Source: Paucibacter sp. KCTC 42545
Lineage (GTDB): Bacteria > Pseudomonadota > Gammaproteobacteria > Burkholderiales > Burkholderiaceae_C
Direction: 5' to 3'
Assembly: GCF_001477625.1 (NCBI RefSeq)
Contig: NZ_CP013692.1
Coordinates: 1,178,001 to 1,242,000 of the forward strand
Length of the DNA: 64,000 nucleotides
Shown: one piece after another, positions 8,531 to 17,761 of the stretch
Layout of the letters: the number at the start of each line of letters is the position of its first letter
Numbering within the stretch: the stretch's first letter is position 1
Position numbers and translations under genes: made by a program
Notes under the pieces: model-generated
Told to the model about the DNA's origin: nothing
Databases searched by the model: none
The model's input: the letters and a program-made list of their open reading frames with translations, nothing else

Positions 8531-9313
8531 ATGAATCGTTTGCAGTCCGAATTGAATCGTCTGTTCAGGCCCGCGCCCGACGCTGCGGCCACGGGCGCCG
8601 AGCACACCGCCGGCGGCTTGCTCGATGCGCAAGGTCGTGTGCGCGCCATGCGCCTGGGCTTGGCACAAGCGGCCGACTGGCGCGAGCTGGGCCTGGTCTG
8701 GCGCGGCGTGCAGCTTGATCTGGCTTTGCCGGCGCCGGCGATTGCCGTCTCGGGTCTAGAGGCGATTGAGCTTTGGTTTCCGCTCGTCCAGCCGGTGGCC
8801 GTGGCCCAAGCGCAAGCGTTTTTGGAGGCGCTGCGCCAGCGCTATCTGCCTGAGCTTGCGCTGCGCCGCATCAGCGTTTGGCCGGCTTCAGTTGAAGGCA
8901 CCGATTCGGGCGAACTTTTGCCGCCCCAGCAGCGCAAGAGCGAGCAATGGTCCGCTTTTGTGGCACCGGACTTGGCACCGGTCTTTGCCGAAACCCCGTG
9001 GCTGGATATTCCGCCCAGCGAAGAAGGGCAGGCCGATTTACTGCGAGGCCTGCGCACCATCCAGCCCGCCGAGTTCGAGTCCGCTATGGCCTTGCTGTGC
9101 CCGGAGCCGACGGCCCAAGTCACCTCAATTGCCGACTCCAGAGTCGCCGACCCCGCCGGGCCGCAGTCACTTCCGCCCAGCAATCTCGACGCCAAGCAGT
9201 TTCTGCTCAAGGTCATGAACGACGAGGCCGCGCCGCTGGCCTTGCGCATCGATGCGGCCAAGGCTTTGCTGCCCTATACCGAAGGCTTGTCTGGCCCGCA
9301 GTCAGGGCGCTGA
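8531..9313 (+). CDS. Protein of unknown function
   Basis: A 260-residue cytosolic-looking protein not recognised by family. It starts MNRLQSELNRLF at ATG 8531; a second ATG four codons upstream (8519) is possible, and neither has a clear ribosome-binding site. There is no signal peptide or membrane segment. The central part is acidic and proline-containing. The C-terminal segment AKQFLLKVMNDEAAPLALRI-DAAKALLPYTEG resembles a helical motif seen in phage terminase small-subunit-like proteins (residue patterning only). It is followed after about 180 bp by scoA on the same strand. No function is assigned. Confidence 0.6.
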   Translation: MNRLQSELNRLFRPAPDAAATGAEHTAGGLLDAQGRVRAMRLGLAQAADWRELGLVWRGVQLDLALPAPAIAVSGLEAIELWFPLVQPVAVAQAQAFLEALRQRYLPELALRRISVWPASVEGTDSGELLPPQQRKSEQWSAFVAPDLAPVFAETPWLDIPPSEEGQADLLRGLRTIQPAEFESAMALLCPEPTAQVTSIADSRVADPAGPQSLPPSNLDAKQFLLKVMNDEAAPLALRIDAAKALLPYTEGLSGPQSGR

Positions 9314-9491
9314 CAGCGCATTCCTGGCTTAAGCCTTGCGTAGGCCTAGTCAGCCAGTTCCGACTTGCCAGCCTCCCGTCTAGCCCGGTTTGCCCATCGG
9401 GTGCTCCGCTTAGGCGAATCTACGTAAGCCCGTAGCGCCAGCTTCGGTAGTACGCTTGCGGGCTGTAATGCACTAGCGAAAGAGCGCATCG

Positions 9492-10202
9492 ATGAACAAG
9501 ATTTACCCCAGCGCGGCCGCCGCGCTCCAGGGCATCGTCAGTGACGGGCAGTTGCTGGCGGTGGGCGGATTTGGCCTTTGCGGTATCCCCGAGGCCTTGA
9601 TTGCCGCCCTGCGGGACAGCGGCGTCAAAGACCTGAGCGTCATCTCCAATAACGCCGGCGTGGACGGCTTTGGCCTCGGCCAGTTGCTGGAAACGCGCCA
9701 GATCAAGAAGATGATTTCCAGCTATGTGGGCGAGAACAAAGAGTTTGAGCGCCAATACCTGGCCAAGGAGCTGGAGCTGGAGTTCACGCCCCAGGGCACG
9801 CTGGCCGAAAAGCTGCGCGCCGGTGGCGCCGGCATCCCCGCCTTCTACACCCGCACCGGCGTCGGCACCCTGGTGGCCGAAGGCAAAGAGTTGCGCGTGT
9901 TTGAAGACGGCCACACCTATGTGATGGAACGCGCTTTGAACCCGGACGTGAGCCTGGTCAAGGCCTGGAAGGCCGACAAGAGCGGCAACCTCTTGTTCCG
10001 CCGCACCGCGCGCAACTTCAACCCGGCCGTGGCCATGGCCGGCAAGCTGACGGTGGTGGAGGTGGAAGAGCTGGTGGAAACCGGCAGCATCGACCCCGAC
10101 AGCGTGCATTTGCCCGGCATTTATGTGCACCGCATCGTCGTCAACGCCAGCCCCGAAAAACGCATCGAGAAACGCACATTGACCGTCAAGGGAGAGAAGT
10201 GA
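9492..10202 (+). CDS. scoA: 3-oxoacid CoA-transferase subunit A
   Basis: Alpha subunit of succinyl-CoA:3-ketoacid CoA-transferase, which moves CoA from succinyl-CoA to acetoacetate in ketone-body and polyhydroxybutyrate breakdown. At 236 residues it has the usual length. The family glycine-rich segment [14 protein letters not shown] appears early, followed by [15 protein letters not shown] and the [15 protein letters not shown] motif. It ends at TGA 10200-10202, overlapping the scoB ATG by one base (TGATG), so the subunits are translationally coupled. Confidence 0.95.
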   Translation: MNKIYPSAAAALQGIVSDGQLLAVGGFGLCGIPEALIAALRDSGVKDLSVISNNAGVDGFGLGQLLETRQIKKMISSYVGENKEFERQYLAKELELEFTPQGTLAEKLRAGGAGIPAFYTRTGVGTLVAEGKELRVFEDGHTYVMERALNPDVSLVKAWKADKSGNLLFRRTARNFNPAVAMAGKLTVVEVEELVETGSIDPDSVHLPGIYVHRIVVNASPEKRIEKRTLTVKGEK

Positions 10203-10840
10203 TGGCCTGGACCCAAGACCAAATGGCCGCCCGCGCGGCTCAAGAGTTGGAAGACGGTTTCTACGTCAACTTAGGCATTGGCATCCCGACCCTGGTGGCG
10301 AATTTCGTGCCGGCCGACAAGGAAGTCTGGCTGCAAAGCGAGAACGGCATGCTGGGCATCGGCCCTTTTCCGACCGAGGATGAGGTCGATGCCGACCTGA
10401 TCAACGCCGGCAAGCAAACCGTCACCACCATTCCCGGCAGCAGCATCTTTGGCAGCCACGACAGCTTCGCGATGATTCGCGGTGGCAAGATCAATTTGTC
10501 GATCCTGGGCGCCATGCAGGTGAGTGAAAAGGGTGACCTGGCCAACTGGATGATTCCGGGCAAGATGGTCAAGGGCATGGGTGGCGCGATGGACCTGGTG
10601 GCCGGCGTCAAACGCGTGATCGTGCTGATGGAGCATGTGGCGCGCAAAAAGGACGGCAGCGAGGATCTGAAAATTCTGCCTACCTGCAGCTTGCCGCTGA
10701 CCGGTGTGGGCGTGGTCAATCGCATCATCACCGACCTGGCCGTGATGGACGTGACGCCTGCGGGCCTGAAGCTGGTCGAACTGGCCGACGGTGTGACCCG
10801 TGAGTTTGTGCAGAGCAAGACCGGCGTGGCGCTGATTTAG
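10202..10840 (+). CDS. scoB: 3-oxoacid CoA-transferase subunit B
   Basis: Beta subunit carrying the catalytic glutamate in the [12 protein letters not shown] motif (about residue 50), which forms the covalent glutamyl-CoA intermediate in this family. At 212 residues the length is normal. Other signatures are [27 protein letters not shown] and [11 protein letters not shown]. The ATG at 10202 overlaps the scoA stop; a GTG one codon earlier is also in frame. It forms the A2B2-type enzyme with ScoA. Confidence 0.96.
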   Translation: MAWTQDQMAARAAQELEDGFYVNLGIGIPTLVANFVPADKEVWLQSENGMLGIGPFPTEDEVDADLINAGKQTVTTIPGSSIFGSHDSFAMIRGGKINLSILGAMQVSEKGDLANWMIPGKMVKGMGGAMDLVAGVKRVIVLMEHVARKKDGSEDLKILPTCSLPLTGVGVVNRIITDLAVMDVTPAGLKLVELADGVTREFVQSKTGVALI

Positions 10841-10864
10841 TCAAGCGCTAGCGCGGCCGCCCCG

Positions 10865-12730
10865 ATGAGTTTCACGCGACTTCCTCAGTCACAGTTACTG
10901 CCGCTTTCCTTGCTGCTGGTCGCTGCGCTGGCGGGCTGTGCCGGCTCGGTTCAGCCCATCGGCGGGCCGCTTCAAAAGCAGCCTGTCGCCGCATCAGCAT
11001 CGGCCTCGGCACCCGTCATGCCCGAAGCCGCCAGCGGCTGGCAAGACAAGCCGGGCTGGAGCAATGCCCACCAAGCCGTCGCCGCCGCCCATCCGCTGGC
11101 GGCAGCGGCGGGGCTGGAAATGCTCAATGCCGGCGGCTCGGCGCTTGATGCCGGCATTGCGGTGCAACTGGTGCTGAGCCTGGTGGAGCCGCAATCCAGC
11201 GGCATCGGCGGCGGCGCCTTCCTGATGTATTGGGACGGCCAATCGGTCAGTGCCGTCGACGGCCGCGAGACCGCGCCGGCCGCGGCCGATGAGCGCCTAT
11301 TCCTTCTCCCCGACGGCAAGCCTATGGGCTATCGCCAGGCGGTGGTGGGTGGCCGCTCGGTCGGCACGCCTGGCCTGCTGCGCATGCTGGAGCAAGCCCA
11401 TGCCCGCTTCGGCAAGCTGCCCTGGGCGCGCTTGTTTGAGCCGGCCATCCGCTTGTGTGAGCAGGGCTATCCGCTCTCGGCCCGCAGCGTCAAGCTGCTG
11501 CAGGGCGACACGGCGCTGCGTCAAGACCCGCAAGCTGCCGCTTATTTTTACGATGCCCAAGGCCAGCTTTTGCCGGCAGGTCATCTGCTGCGCAACCCGG
11601 CCCTGGCGGCGGTGTACCGACGGGTGGCGCAGGGCGGGGCGGATGCGTTTCTGACTGGGCCGGTGGCACAAGACATCGTGCGCCGGGTGCGTGGCCACGC
11701 GAGCAACCCGGGCCTGCTCAGCGAGGCTGATCTCGCCGCTTACCGGCCCATCTTCCGCCAGCCCCTGTGCACCGATTGGCGCGGGCAGAGCAGTGCGCCC
11801 TGGCAAGTCTGCGGTTTCGGCCCGCCGTCTTCAGGTCATCTGACCTTGATGCAGATTCTGGGCATGTTGCCGCAGCAAGATGCCGCTCAAGCTTTGAGTC
11901 AGGGCCTGCCGGGTGCCGCCTGGTTGCACCGTTATGCCGAGGCCTCCAATCTGGCTTACGCGGACCGCGCTAAGTACATCGCTGACCCCGATTTCGTGCC
12001 CGCGCCGGGCGGCGACTGGCGCAGCCTGCTGGCCAGCGACTATCTGCGCCAACGCGCGGCCCTGATTGGCCCGCGCAGTCAGGGTGAGGTGGCGGCCGGC
12101 CAGCCTGCGCCGCTGCGCCTGAGCTGGGCGCCGCAGGCCGAGCAGCCTGAGTACGGCACCAGCCACATCAGCATCATCGATGCCGGCGGCCACGCCCTGG
12201 CCATGACCACCTCGATTGAGGCCGGCTTTGGCGCCCGCATCATGAGCGATGGCGGCACTGGCCTAGCTGGCGGTTTTCTGCTCAATAACCAGCTGACCGA
12301 CTTTGCCCTGCAGCCGCGCGATGCCCAGGGTCTGCCGGTGGCCAACCGGGTCGAGCCGGGCAAGCGCCCGCGCTCCAGCATGAGCCCGACCCTGGTGTTC
12401 GACCGTGCCAGCGGCCGCCTCTTGATGAGCTTGGGCGCGCCCGGCGGGCCGGCCATCATTCATTACGTCGCTAAGACCTTGCTGGCCAGCCATGACTGGC
12501 GCATGGACGCCCAGCAAGCCGTGGCCTTGCCGAATTTCGGCGCCTTCAACGGCCCCTTGCTGCTGGAGAGTGGCTTCTTTCCGGCCAGCACGGTGAGCGA
12601 GTTGCAGGGCTTGGGGCACCGCGTCATTCAGACCGATCTGCCCAGTGGCTTGCAAGCCATCGAGCGGCGTGGCCCGGGCTGGTTCGGCGCGGCCGACCCG
12701 CGCCGCGACGGGGTGGTGCAGGGCAATTGA
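10865..12730 (+). CDS. ggt: Gamma-glutamyltransferase, lipoprotein
   Basis: Periplasmic Ntn-hydrolase of 621 residues that removes or transfers the gamma-glutamyl group of glutathione. A lipoprotein signal (LLVAALAGC, lipid Cys25) should anchor it to a membrane. The large-subunit part shows NAGGSALDAGIAVQLVLSLVEPQSSGIGGGAF and VDGRETAP. Autoprocessing is expected before T432 in EYGTSHISII, giving a small subunit with AMTTSIEAGFGA and LGAPGGPAIIHYV. It starts 24 nt after scoB on the same strand, so it may be co-transcribed. It is convergent with ubiM. Confidence 0.94.
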   Translation: MSFTRLPQSQLLPLSLLLVAALAGCAGSVQPIGGPLQKQPVAASASASAPVMPEAASGWQDKPGWSNAHQAVAAAHPLAAAAGLEMLNAGGSALDAGIAVQLVLSLVEPQSSGIGGGAFLMYWDGQSVSAVDGRETAPAAADERLFLLPDGKPMGYRQAVVGGRSVGTPGLLRMLEQAHARFGKLPWARLFEPAIRLCEQGYPLSARSVKLLQGDTALRQDPQAAAYFYDAQGQLLPAGHLLRNPALAAVYRRVAQGGADAFLTGPVAQDIVRRVRGHASNPGLLSEADLAAYRPIFRQPLCTDWRGQSSAPWQVCGFGPPSSGHLTLMQILGMLPQQDAAQALSQGLPGAAWLHRYAEASNLAYADRAKYIADPDFVPAPGGDWRSLLASDYLRQRAALIGPRSQGEVAAGQPAPLRLSWAPQAEQPEYGTSHISIIDAGGHALAMTTSIEAGFGARIMSDGGTGLAGGFLLNNQLTDFALQPRDAQGLPVANRVEPGKRPRSSMSPTLVFDRASGRLLMSLGAPGGPAIIHYVAKTLLASHDWRMDAQQAVALPNFGAFNGPLLLESGFFPASTVSELQGLGHRVIQTDLPSGLQAIERRGPGWFGAADPRRDGVVQGN

Positions 12731-12766
12731 CGGGCGGCCGCTGCCCGCCAACGATCACTCAGGCCT

Positions 12767-14026
12767 TCAGGCCCGGCGCAGGGGATTCATGGCACGCAGC
12801 TGCTGCAACTGGCGCAACAGCGGCGGTTGCCGGCCGGTCAGCTGGGCGGTGATGAAGGCTTTGAGCGGCGGCAGGTGCTGGGCCGCTTGCAGCACGCCGC
12901 GCCGCAGCAGCTTGGCGGCGGGGCGCTCATCGGTGAACAAGCGCACCACCGTGTTGGTGCCTTGGTAGATGGCCCAGGTCTGGCGCCGATGGCTTTGCGC
13001 ATAGGCTTGCAGGCCGGCGCTGGCGCCCAGATCCGCGCCGGCTTTGTGCGCTTGACCCAAGATGCCAGCCAGCAGCTCCACCCCGTAGAGGCCGAAGTTG
13101 TAGCCATGCGCCGTCACCGGGTGCATGCCCACGGCGGCATCGCCCACCAAAGCGAGGCGTTGGCCGGCAAAGCGGTGCGCGTAGGTGGCCACCAGTGGGT
13201 AGAAGTGGCGCGGCCCGGCCAGGCTCAAGTCGCCCAGGCGGCCGTGCAATTGTTCGCCCACCCAGCGGCAGAACTGGGCTTCGTCCCAGGCCAGCATGGT
13301 GTTGGCTTGGTCGGCCGGCAGGGTCAGCACGACCGAGCTGCATTGGCCGTTGAGCGGCAAGATGGCCAAGGTATGGCCGTAGTGAAAACACTCCAGCGCG
13401 GTGGCTTGGTTGGGCAGGCTGTGCCGCACCCGGCAGACGATCACGCTGCGGCCGAAGTCGCGCATCTCGGCGCCAATGCCGGCCCAGCGGCGGGCGGCGG
13501 AGAAGCGGCTGTCGGCGGCAATCAGCAAGGGGGCGCTGAGGGTCTCGCCGCTGGCCAACTGGAGCGTGGCGTTTTGGGGCTGCAAGCTGATGCCGCTGAC
13601 CCGGGCATCGGCGCGGATGCTGATCATCTCGCTGCGCCGCAGTGCGCCCTGATAGGCAATGCGCCGCAGCCAATGGTTGGCGACCAGATAGCCCAGTGCG
13701 TCACGGCCGCTGCCGCTGGCATCAAAGCCCAGAAAGCCTTGGTTCAGTGCTTCGCCTTGGCCGTTGAAGACATGGGCCTGGCGCAGTGGCGCGATTTCGG
13801 CTGCGGGCAGATCCTGCCACTGGCCCAGCGTTTGCAAGATGCCCATGCCGCGATGGGTCAGCGCAATCTCGCGTCCGTCTTCGGCCGGCTCGGCCAAGTG
13901 GCTCAGCGGGCTGGCTTCCAGCACGCAGCTGCGTATGCCCTCGTCGGCCAGAGCGCAGGCCATGCTCAGGCCGGCAGGGCCGGCGCCGATGATCAGAACG
14001 TCAGGAGTGGGATTGGAGCTGGGCAT
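12767..14026 (-). CDS. ubiM: FAD-dependent ubiquinone hydroxylase, UbiM type
   Basis: UbiH/UbiF/COQ6-family flavin monooxygenase of 419 residues for ring hydroxylation in ubiquinone biosynthesis. The N-terminal dinucleotide fold is VLIIGAGPAGLSMACALADEG; the second FAD motif is LALVGDAAVGMHPVTAHGYNFGLYG. The HPVTAHG version rather than HPIAGQG of UbiH/UbiF points to the UbiM subgroup, which is sparsely distributed among proteobacteria and can hydroxylate several ring positions. Subgroup assignment rests on this motif and needs a tree. It is the last gene of the leftward ridA-dsbB-ubiM series. Confidence 0.82.
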   Translation of the reverse strand: MPSSNPTPDVLIIGAGPAGLSMACALADEGIRSCVLEASPLSHLAEPAEDGREIALTHRGMGILQTLGQWQDLPAAEIAPLRQAHVFNGQGEALNQGFLGFDASGSGRDALGYLVANHWLRRIAYQGALRRSEMISIRADARVSGISLQPQNATLQLASGETLSAPLLIAADSRFSAARRWAGIGAEMRDFGRSVIVCRVRHSLPNQATALECFHYGHTLAILPLNGQCSSVVLTLPADQANTMLAWDEAQFCRWVGEQLHGRLGDLSLAGPRHFYPLVATYAHRFAGQRLALVGDAAVGMHPVTAHGYNFGLYGVELLAGILGQAHKAGADLGASAGLQAYAQSHRRQTWAIYQGTNTVVRLFTDERPAAKLLRRGVLQAAQHLPPLKAFITAQLTGRQPPLLRQLQQLRAMNPLRRA

Positions 14027-14066
14027 GCTGCGGACTCGGGGTGCACAAGCCCAGCAGCTTAATCAG

Positions 14067-14083
14067 GCCCGGCGCCGCCGGGC
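14067..14083 (-). terminator. Hairpin between dsbB and ubiM
   Basis: A perfect 7-bp stem GCCCGGC/GCCGGGC with a 3-nt loop lies 10 nt beyond the dsbB stop. No T-run follows on the minus strand, so it may attenuate or stabilise transcripts rather than fully terminate. Confidence 0.4.
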
Positions 14084-14093
14084 TTGATGCGGA

Positions 14094-14585
14094 TCAGCGC
14101 TTGCGCAATGCCTGCAGGCTCAGCAGCGCAAAACTCAGGTAAAGCAAGCCGCTCCAGAACTCGTAGGGCAGGCCCAGCAGCCGGTAAGCGGCGGCCTGGC
14201 TGCACGAGGCGGTGACCATGAAAACCGAGGGCAGCAGGTTTTCCAGATCCAGGCCGGTCAGGATGCGGTCGGCCAGGGTCAGGTCGCAGGAGGCCATCTT
14301 GGCCGCCACATCATGCTGATACCAGGCGGCAGCCAAGCCGGCCAGGGCCAGCAGCAGTACCAAGGCCAGGGACGCTTGGCGGGCCGGGCGCGTTTTCTGC
14401 AGCAGCCAACCCAGGCCTGAGACCAGGGCGATCAAGATGAAGATGCCGCGCTGCAGCACGCACCAGGGGCAGGGCTTGATGCCGAAGCTGTGTTGGGCGA
14501 TCAGCGCGCAGGCCAGGCTGGCCAGGCTGGCCAAGCAAATACCGCCCAGCACTTTGCCGGGCATTTTCGAGGGCGTGAGGAACAT
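14094..14585 (-). CDS. dsbB: Disulfide bond formation protein B
   Basis: Inner-membrane quinone-linked oxidase that reoxidises DsbA. The 163-residue protein has four membrane helices. The first periplasmic loop carries the CPWC redox pair (C39, C42) followed by VLQRG; the second loop carries C100 and C128. These are the four cysteines the DsbB mechanism requires. It lies downstream of ridA and upstream of ubiM on the same strand. The pairing with a quinone-biosynthesis gene fits DsbB's use of ubiquinone, though this could be coincidence. Confidence 0.95.
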   Translation of the reverse strand: MFLTPSKMPGKVLGGICLASLASLACALIAQHSFGIKPCPWCVLQRGIFILIALVSGLGWLLQKTRPARQASLALVLLLALAGLAAAWYQHDVAAKMASCDLTLADRILTGLDLENLLPSVFMVTASCSQAAAYRLLGLPYEFWSGLLYLSFALLSLQALRKR

Positions 14586-14630
14586 AGGGGCGGGCTCGGG
14601 CTTCGTCGGCTTGGGTGAGATTCAGTCAGT

Positions 14631-15122
14631 TCAGTCGGCAGCGACTTCGACAATCATCTCGATCTCAACGCAAGCGCCCATGGGGATTTGCGCTACGCCA
14701 AAGGCGCTGCGGGCATGTGCGCCCTTGACCGGGCCGAAGACCTCGGCGAACAGCTCGGAGCAGCCGTTGGTGACCAGGTGCTGCTCAGTGAAGTCGCTGG
14801 TGCTGTTGACCAAGCTCATCAGCTTGACGATGCGGGTGATCTTGTTCAGATCGCCCACCGCGGCGTGCAGGGTGCCCATCAGGTCGATGGCGATGGCGCG
14901 CGCTGCGGCCTTGCCGGTGGCGGTGTCCACATCACGGCCCAGCTGGCCCACCCAGGGCTTGCCGTCTTTTTTGGCGATATGGCCGGAGACAAAAATCAGA
15001 TTGCCGGTGCGCACAAAGGGCACATAGGCCGCAGCGGGCACGGCCACGGGCGGCAATTCGATGCCCAGCTTGCTGAGTTGCTCGTAGACGGAAGTGGCAG
15101 TCGTGTTGGCGTTGGTGCTCAT
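14631..15122 (-). CDS. RidA/YjgF family protein
   Basis: Member of the RidA/YER057c/UK114 superfamily; true RidA enzymes hydrolyse reactive enamine/imine intermediates. The 163-residue product starts MSTNANTTATSVYEQLSKLG at ATG 15122; the frame continues 16 codons upstream without family resemblance. Recognisable segments are YVPFVRTGNLIFVSGHIAKK, MGTLHAAVGDLNKITRIVKLMSLVN, ARSAFGVAQIPMGACVEIEMIVEVA. Its length and the N-terminal extension place it with longer RidA paralogues (Rid2/Rid7-like) rather than the 130-residue archetype. It is divergent from comEC with a gap of only about 70 bp. Confidence 0.85.
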   Translation of the reverse strand: MSTNANTTATSVYEQLSKLGIELPPVAVPAAAYVPFVRTGNLIFVSGHIAKKDGKPWVGQLGRDVDTATGKAAARAIAIDLMGTLHAAVGDLNKITRIVKLMSLVNSTSDFTEQHLVTNGCSELFAEVFGPVKGAHARSAFGVAQIPMGACVEIEMIVEVAAD

Positions 15123-15191
15123 GAGGGGACTCTGGCTTAGGATGAATGGCGGGCATCCTACACCGTGCAACGCGAGGAACTCGGCGCCGCC

Positions 15192-17711
15192 ATGCAGCCC
15201 AGCTCATCATTGCCGACCGCTTGGCAGGCCACGCTGCCGGCCATTGCTTGGCTGCTGGGCTTGGCCGGACTGCAGCAATTGCGGGTCTTGCCCACGGTGT
15301 TGACGCTGGCGGGCTTGGCGCTGCTGGGACTGATTGCACTGGCTTTGGCATTTATCTGTCGCCGCCGCAGGCTGCTGGCCTTGCTGGCGCTGTGTTTTGC
15401 TATCAGCGTGCTGGCCTTTGCCCAAGCCGCCTGGCGCGCCCAACTGCGTTTGGATGAAGCCCTGCCGGCCGCCTGGGAAGGGCGCGATCTGCTGCTGCAA
15501 GGTCGGGTGGCCTCACTGCCCACGGCGGTGCAAGGCATTGGTGGCGCGCCGGGCTGGCGTTTCGAGTTCGAGTTGGCGGCGGGGCTGGATCCGCAAAGCG
15601 GCCAGGCGCTGAGCGCGCAATTGCCGCGCCGCCTGCTGCTGAGCTGGTACGCCGCGCCGGAGCAGGCCCCACCGGCCCTGCAAGCGGGCGAGCGCTGGCA
15701 ACTGCTCGCCCGGCTCAAGCAGCCACATGGCTTGATGAACCCCCATGCCTTTGATTACGAGTTGTGGCTATTCGAACAGGATCTGCGCGCCACCGGTGTG
15801 GTGAGAGACGCTCAAACGCGCGCTCCAGCGAAAAACAAGCGCCTGCAGGCCGCGCCCTGGTGGAGCTTGGACAGCTGGCGCCAACGCTTGCGACAAGCTC
15901 TGCAAGCTCAGGTCAGCGACCCCGCCGTGGCCGGCATTCTGGCGGCGCTGAGCCTGGGCGACCAGGCGGCCATCAGCAAGGCCGACTGGGGCTTGTTCCG
16001 CGACACCGGGGTCGCGCATTTGCTTTCGGTCAGCGGCTTGCATGTGACCATGTTTGCCTGGGGCATGCAGGGCTTGTTCGGCTGGTTGTGGCGCCGCAGT
16101 GCCAGGGTTTGCCTCAGGCTGCCGGCGGTGACGGCGGCACGCTGGGCTGGGGTGTTGGCCGCTCTGAGCTATGCGCTCTTTTCGGGCTGGGGCGTGCCCG
16201 CGCAGCGCACCGTGTGGATGCTGTTGAGTGTGGCCGTGCTGCGCAGCTTGGGGCTGCGCTGGCCCTGGAGTTTGATCTTGTTGGCGGCGGCCGTGGTGGT
16301 GACGGCCATCGATCCATTTGCCATCAGCCAGGCGGGGTTTTGGCTGTCCTTCTTTGCGGTTGGTTTGTTGATGGCCAGCGGCAGCGACGGTGGCGAGCAG
16401 ACCGCTGCTGGCGGTTGGCGCGCCCAGCTCAAAGCGGGCCTGCACAGCCAGTGGGTGGCCACCCTGGGCCTGACGCCGCTGAGCTTGCTGTTCTTCCAGC
16501 AGATCTCGGTCGTCGGCCTGCTGGCCAATTTGCTGGCGATTCCCCTGGTCAGCTTTGTGATCGCGCCGCTGTCCTTGGCCGGCGCCTTGCTGCCCAGTCT
16601 GTGGTGGTTGGCAGAAGGCTGCGTGCGCGGGCTGATGGCCTATTTGCATGGGCTGGCGCAGCTGCCTTGGGCTGTGTGGACGCTGCCGGTGGCGCCGCTG
16701 TGGGCGCAAGCGGCGGGTTTGTGCGCAGGGGCTTTGCTGGTGTTGCCCTTGCCTTGGCGCCTGCGTCTGCTGGGCTTGCCGATGGCGCTGCCGCTGCTGT
16801 GGCCGGCCCCCTGGCAGCCGGCCCAGGGCGATTTCGAATTGCTGGCGGCCGACATCGGCCAGGGCAATGCCGTGCTGGTGCGCACCGCCACGCACAGCCT
16901 GCTTTACGACAGCGGCCCGCAGTTCGCGCCCGGTATTGATGCCGGCCAGCGCGTGCTGCTGCCCCTGTTGCGGGCGTTGGGCGTAGCGCGCCTGGATCGC
17001 CTGATGCTGAGCCATCGCGATAGCGACCATGTGGGCGGCGCCGCCTCGCTGCTGGCCGGTATGCCCATCGGCTTGCTGCACAGCTCGCTGGAGCCCGAGC
17101 ATGGCCTGCTGCGCGAGGCTTCTGCACGCGGCGTGTTGTTACAAGCCTGCACGCAAGGCCAGGCCTGGGTGTGGGACGGCGTCGCGTTTGAGCTGCTGCA
17201 CCCGCGTGCCGAGCACTATGTGCAAGGTCTCAAAAGCAATGCCATGTCTTGCGTGCTGCGCTTGCGCAGCTTGGCTTCAGGAAAGACCGCGTTGCTGACC
17301 GGCGACCTGGAGGCGGCGCAAGAGCTTGAACTCGTCCAACAACTAGGCCCGCAGGCCCTGCGCAGCACTGTGCTGCTGGTGCCGCACCACGGCAGCAAGA
17401 CCTCCAGCAGCGCGGAGTTCTTGGCCGCCGTGGCGCCGCAAGTGGCTGTGGCGCAAATGGGCTATCGCAACCGCTTCGGTCACCCCGCGCCCGGCGTGGC
17501 GGCGCGTTATCAGGCTCAGGGGATTGCGCTGCTTCGGTCCGATGAATGTGGCGCCTGGCGCTGGCGCAGCGAGGCAGCGCCAACATCTTGGCCGGTCTAC
17601 CTTGGCGAATGCCAGCGCGAGCTGGGTCTGCGCTTTTGGCATTGGCGGCCTGCACCGGTGAGTGCTGAGATGGGGCCTTGGCCTGATGGCGATGTGGGTT
17701 TGAGGGACTGA
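15192..17711 (+). CDS. comEC: DNA internalisation competence protein ComEC/Rec2
   Basis: Inner-membrane channel that carries single-stranded DNA into the cytoplasm during natural transformation. The product has about 839 residues. The N-terminal hydrophobic region includes the DUF4131-like part. The Competence domain follows (LRDTGVAHLLSVSGLHVTMFAWG, around residue 270, then AQRTVWMLL), with many membrane helices. A C-terminal metallo-beta-lactamase-like domain comes last (LAADIGQGNAVLVRT, LMLSHRDSDHVGGAASLL, ALLTGDLEAAQE, LLVPHHGSKTSSS), the proposed nuclease. ATG 15192 is chosen because GAGG lies upstream; a GTG at 15165 is an in-frame alternative. Other transformation genes are not in the window. 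Confidence 0.93.
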   Translation: MQPSSSLPTAWQATLPAIAWLLGLAGLQQLRVLPTVLTLAGLALLGLIALALAFICRRRRLLALLALCFAISVLAFAQAAWRAQLRLDEALPAAWEGRDLLLQGRVASLPTAVQGIGGAPGWRFEFELAAGLDPQSGQALSAQLPRRLLLSWYAAPEQAPPALQAGERWQLLARLKQPHGLMNPHAFDYELWLFEQDLRATGVVRDAQTRAPAKNKRLQAAPWWSLDSWRQRLRQALQAQVSDPAVAGILAALSLGDQAAISKADWGLFRDTGVAHLLSVSGLHVTMFAWGMQGLFGWLWRRSARVCLRLPAVTAARWAGVLAALSYALFSGWGVPAQRTVWMLLSVAVLRSLGLRWPWSLILLAAAVVVTAIDPFAISQAGFWLSFFAVGLLMASGSDGGEQTAAGGWRAQLKAGLHSQWVATLGLTPLSLLFFQQISVVGLLANLLAIPLVSFVIAPLSLAGALLPSLWWLAEGCVRGLMAYLHGLAQLPWAVWTLPVAPLWAQAAGLCAGALLVLPLPWRLRLLGLPMALPLLWPAPWQPAQGDFELLAADIGQGNAVLVRTATHSLLYDSGPQFAPGIDAGQRVLLPLLRALGVARLDRLMLSHRDSDHVGGAASLLAGMPIGLLHSSLEPEHGLLREASARGVLLQACTQGQAWVWDGVAFELLHPRAEHYVQGLKSNAMSCVLRLRSLASGKTALLTGDLEAAQELELVQQLGPQALRSTVLLVPHHGSKTSSSAEFLAAVAPQVAVAQMGYRNRFGHPAPGVAARYQAQGIALLRSDECGAWRWRSEAAPTSWPVYLGECQRELGLRFWHWRPAPVSAEMGPWPDGDVGLRD

Positions 17712-17761
17712 CGGCGGCGTGATGCAATCAGCAGCCCCAACTCACCGGAAACCCGCTTGCC

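Noticed and set aside
15768..17102. 444-codon minus-strand open frame inside comEC
   Set aside because: Gln/His/Arg-rich low-complexity translation typical of antisense frames; comEC is unambiguous on the plus strand.
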